From: Pseudoalteromonas sp. GCY | Lineage (GTDB): Bacteria > Pseudomonadota > Gammaproteobacteria > Enterobacterales > Alteromonadaceae | Direction: 5' to 3' | DNA length: 64,000 bases | NCBI RefSeq assembly: GCF_016695175.1 | Contig: NZ_CP068023.1 | Span: 2,929,501 to 2,993,500, forward strand | Shown: piece by piece, positions 61,394 through 64,000 of the stretch | Numbering within the stretch: position 1 is the stretch's first letter | Layout of the letters: each line of letters opens with the position of its first letter | Position numbers and translations under genes: made by a program | Notes under the pieces: model-generated | Seen by the model: the letters and a program-made list of their open reading frames with translations, nothing else | The model's database searches: none | What the model was told of the DNA's origin: nothing

Positions 61394-63841
61394 ATGAGTA
61401 AGCTCCATCCAAGCTTAGTCGCACTAGCTGTTAGTTCGAGTTTTTTTGTTGTTAATCAATCACAAGCTGAAGAAAGCAAGATTCAAGAAAAATCAATTGA
61501 ACGAATTCAAGTAACAGCCACTCGACGCGCAGGTACAGTTCAAGAAGCGCCATTAAACATTACCGCCGTCGACAGCGATGTCATGAGCGACCAAAATATT
61601 GGCGACCTTGAAGATGTAGCAAGATGGGTTCCTGGTTTGACAATCACAGAACAAGGTGGCCGTGAGGGTTCACCTATTATTGTTCGTGGCTTGAATACTA
61701 ATTCGTCGGAACGTGCCTCTGACTCAGGAACAGTGGCAACTTACCTCGGCGAAATCCCAATCAATGTGGATTTGCGACTAACCGATATCGAACGTGTTGA
61801 AGTCTTGATTGGCCCGCAAGGTACGCTTTACGGCGCAGGCACGCTAGGTGGTGCGATTAGAACCATGCTTAAAGCGCCAGTGCTTGACGTTATTGAGGGT
61901 AAACTAAGTGGTGACTTATTCAGTATCAATGAAAGTGACAGTAACGGTCATGAGGTTGGCGCTGTATTCAATATGCCTTTAGTGATGGATGAATTAGCCG
62001 TTCGCGCGAGCATCAACCGCTATCACAACCCCGGCTTTATGGATTACAGTTATGTGGTTAAGCAACCTGGCGTTTCAAATCCGGATCCCGATTGGTCCAA
62101 TGCTGAGGATGTAAAAGCGAATATCAACGCAGTCGCGGATGCAAATGATGAGACCATTACGACCACACGGGTTTCTCTACGTTGGTTGGTGAGCGAGAAT
62201 ATCGATACGACACTGAACTATTTTCATCAGAAGCAAGAAAATGGCGCTAACTCAATTTCACAGTATCAAAGCCTTGCAGCACAGCACCCGCTTGCCGATA
62301 CGATCAAACCATACGAGTCAGCCTACCGCGTGCTTGAACCTAACGAACAAGAAGACGACCTGCTTAGCCTTGAAATCAACGCCGATTTAGAGTTTGCCGA
62401 TTTAGTTTCGGCATCCGGTTGGTCAAGCAAAGAACAACAAGGCCAACGAGATCAAACCGATCTACTTTATGATATTTGGCCAGGTTATGCGGATTTTCCT
62501 AGTTTCACCGCTTTGACCAAAGATACCACAGATCAAGACACTTTTACCCAAGAGATCCGTTTAGTCTCTAAAGGGGATGACGCGCTAAATTGGATTGCAG
62601 GGGTATATTACAGCAAACAGGAAATTAGCTCGGACGATAGAGAGTACACGCCAGGACTCACGGAGTTTTGGGGCGATGAAATCGACAATATTGAGCAAGA
62701 CCTTGAGTATATCGCACTGACCAATGCCACCAGCAAAGAGTCAGCATTGTTTGGCGAAGTTGGCTATGCATTTTCAGACGATTTTAATATCACAGTGGGC
62801 GCTCGTTTCTATCGCTATGATGTTAAAACTGAGTCAGCGGCTGAAACCCCGCTCTATTCTGGTGGCCTGCCAAGCCTTGAGCAAATTTCATTTGAACAAG
62901 TCAGTGCCAAAGATAATGGTAGTTTGTTTAAGTTTAATGCCAATTACACTTGGCAAGATGGACTGCTGACGTACTTCACTGTCAGTGAAGGGTTTAGGTT
63001 AGGCGGTGGTAACGGTTTGGAGTCGTGCCCAGAAACACTACCAGAGCAACAGATCATCTGTGCACTGCCGCATGAGCTTAGCTATAAACCAGATACCACC
63101 ACTAACTATGAGCTGGGATTAAAGTCTACATGGCTGAATAACAAGCTGCATTTTAATGCCGCTTTATTCAGTGTTGATTGGGAAGATGCGCAGATCTCAT
63201 CCGTGACGGTAAACGGCCAAGAGATCATTACCTCCAATGCTGGATCTGCGAACTCTAGTGGGATTGAGTTGTCAACCCGGGCTATGTTGAACGACCAGTG
63301 GACGGTGTATGCAACCTATTCTTATGCAAAAGCACAGTTAACTGATGATGCACCAGCCCTGTTTGCGGTATTCAAAGAAGGTGACTATAGCGCTGAAGAA
63401 ATCGCGCTTTACCAGCCGTACTATGACGGTACAGATGGCGACCGCTTACCTGGCGCCCCAAAACAGCAGTTCTCATTCGGCTTAAGCTACGAACAGGAAG
63501 TGTTCGACGACAAAATGCTTAACGTGAATTATGGGGTAACCGCGCAGAGTGACGTATACACAAAAGTCGGACTCAAAGCTGACGGAGAGGTATTACCAGG
63601 ATTTGCCTTGTCTAACCTCAGTGCTAAGCTTTCAAGCGAGCAATGGGCCGTCACTTTTTATGTCGACAACCTGTTTGACAAATTTGCTTTCACCTCGGTA
63701 AGACGCGACAAATCTTGGGCTGGTGAAGCTAAATTTGCGGCGTTAAACAAAGCCTTGCCAGAGCAGCAGCGTGTGTACGGACACTATGTCACAACACCTC
63801 GTACCGTTGGCGTCAAGCTAAACTACCAGTTTGAGTTATAA
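61394..63841 (+). CDS. TonB-dependent receptor
   Basis: Outer-membrane receptor of 815 aa with a signal peptide ending near QSQAEES. The plug has IQVTATRRAGTVQEAPLNIT, then VARWVPGLTITEQGGREGSP, IIVRGLNTNSSERAS and RVEVLIGPQGTLYGAGTLGG. The barrel ends VGVKLNYQFEL, so the last residue is leucine, not the usual aromatic. Of the type often paired with TPR/sulphotransferase-like genes in marine bacteria; a possible TPR gene starts directly after it. Substrate unknown; there is no iron-box sign. Confidence 0.93.
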   Translation: MSKLHPSLVALAVSSSFFVVNQSQAEESKIQEKSIERIQVTATRRAGTVQEAPLNITAVDSDVMSDQNIGDLEDVARWVPGLTITEQGGREGSPIIVRGLNTNSSERASDSGTVATYLGEIPINVDLRLTDIERVEVLIGPQGTLYGAGTLGGAIRTMLKAPVLDVIEGKLSGDLFSINESDSNGHEVGAVFNMPLVMDELAVRASINRYHNPGFMDYSYVVKQPGVSNPDPDWSNAEDVKANINAVADANDETITTTRVSLRWLVSENIDTTLNYFHQKQENGANSISQYQSLAAQHPLADTIKPYESAYRVLEPNEQEDDLLSLEINADLEFADLVSASGWSSKEQQGQRDQTDLLYDIWPGYADFPSFTALTKDTTDQDTFTQEIRLVSKGDDALNWIAGVYYSKQEISSDDREYTPGLTEFWGDEIDNIEQDLEYIALTNATSKESALFGEVGYAFSDDFNITVGARFYRYDVKTESAAETPLYSGGLPSLEQISFEQVSAKDNGSLFKFNANYTWQDGLLTYFTVSEGFRLGGGNGLESCPETLPEQQIICALPHELSYKPDTTTNYELGLKSTWLNNKLHFNAALFSVDWEDAQISSVTVNGQEIITSNAGSANSSGIELSTRAMLNDQWTVYATYSYAKAQLTDDAPALFAVFKEGDYSAEEIALYQPYYDGTDGDRLPGAPKQQFSFGLSYEQEVFDDKMLNVNYGVTAQSDVYTKVGLKADGEVLPGFALSNLSAKLSSEQWAVTFYVDNLFDKFAFTSVRRDKSWAGEAKFAALNKALPEQQRVYGHYVTTPRTVGVKLNYQFEL

Positions 63842-63859
63842 TCAGCAAAAAACTAAAAT

Positions 63860-63887
63860 AGAGAGTGAAGTTACTTTCACTCTCTTT
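63860..63887 (+). terminator. Terminator after TonB receptor
   Basis: Ten-base perfect arms AGAGAGTGAA and TTCACTCTCT with a six-base loop, followed by TT. It stands 18 bases after the receptor stop and just before the next start codon. Confidence 0.75.
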
Positions 63888-63895
63888 ACGTTGCG

Positions 63896-64000
63896 ATGAC
63901 ATCATACAATCAGATCCAAATCTATATTCAACAGCGTCAATTTCAAGCGGCGCATCACGCATTAGTCGCTCGCATCAATACCAATGCCAACGATCACCAC
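63896..64000 (+). CDS. Start of an unknown protein, possibly TPR-type (partial)
   Basis: Open frame from ATG 63896 to the window edge, 35 codons: MTSYNQIQIYIQQRQFQAAH and on. The QxRQFQAAHHALVARI rhythm looks like the first helix pair of a tetratricopeptide protein. In related bacteria TonB receptors of this kind are often followed by TPR-sulphotransferase genes, but only 35 residues are visible. The ribosome site is weak, and a terminator lies directly upstream, so linkage to the receptor is doubtful. Confidence 0.4.
   Translation, partial: MTSYNQIQIYIQQRQFQAAHHALVARINTNANDHH

Overview
The window looks like a chromosomal segment of a marine gammaproteobacterium, most likely Pseudoalteromonas or a close Alteromonadales relative. 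This rests on the low-to-mid GC DNA, three TonB-dependent receptors, and housekeeping genes of clear enterobacterial/alteromonad type (polB, dinG, yfcA, priC, ybaM, ybgI, cmoM, nfsB, creA). A polyhydroxyalkanoate cluster and many secreted or lipoprotein genes fit the same picture. I see no tRNA, rRNA, CRISPR array or prophage. The genus is an inference from gene content only.

Layout. 0-1 kb: 5' part of a TonB-dependent receptor cut by the window edge. 1.4-8.7 kb: polB and dinG, both SOS genes in E. coli, diverge from a 155-bp region that holds one LexA-like site. dinG heads a tight run with yfcA, priC, a histone-deacetylase-like gene, a ComFB-domain gene and a 53-aa ybaM gene. 8.8-10.1 kb: a secreted necrosis-inducing (NLP) protein interrupted by one in-frame TAG, facing an unknown protein with an internal duplication. 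10.4-16.7 kb: RND pump and adaptor, then an orphan TPR histidine kinase. 16.9-19.5 kb: ybgI, cmoM, and a second methionine aminopeptidase coupled to a ParD-like gene. 19.7-22.5 kb: siderophore receptor with a Fur-box-like site, then a periplasmic rhodanese.

22.8-31.4 kb: two paralogous coiled-coil proteins bracket a chemoreceptor gene split by an intact ISAs1-type element with a perfect 10-bp target duplication, a serine hydrolase/TPR protein with a divergent CadC-like regulator, and a beta-propeller protein. 31.6-34.7 kb: phaB, phasin and phaC, with hairpins that could set different expression levels. 34.8-39.8 kb: a glycine-rich-domain protein, a lipoprotein, a DUF4920 protein, an unknown anchored protein, a decayed zinc-ribbon gene and a large exported protein. 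40.1-46.2 kb: a secreted phosphoesterase, then a haem locus (membrane cytochrome b fused to an ethylbenzene-dehydrogenase-like haem domain, a DUF1566 protein, and a divergent di-haem c lipoprotein).

46.3-48.9 kb: an ATP-grasp RimK-like ligase overlapping a GNAT/C39-peptidase fusion, a likely two-step amide-modifying system of unknown substrate. 49.2-50.5 kb: two unknown genes between 23-bp direct repeats. 50.6-57 kb: AraC-type regulator with a sterol-desaturase-like hydroxylase, LysR regulator with an nfsB nitroreductase, an M35 protease and an EEP phosphatase. 57-64 kb: DUF885 lipoprotein, unknown proteins, creA, a third TonB receptor and the start of another gene at the right edge.

The best candidates for new biology are the RimK + GNAT/C39 pair, the cytochrome b/di-haem c locus, the repeat-flanked two-gene block, the Map/ParD-like couple, and the stop-interrupted NLP toxin. 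All functional assignments come from motif recognition by eye; no database search was run.
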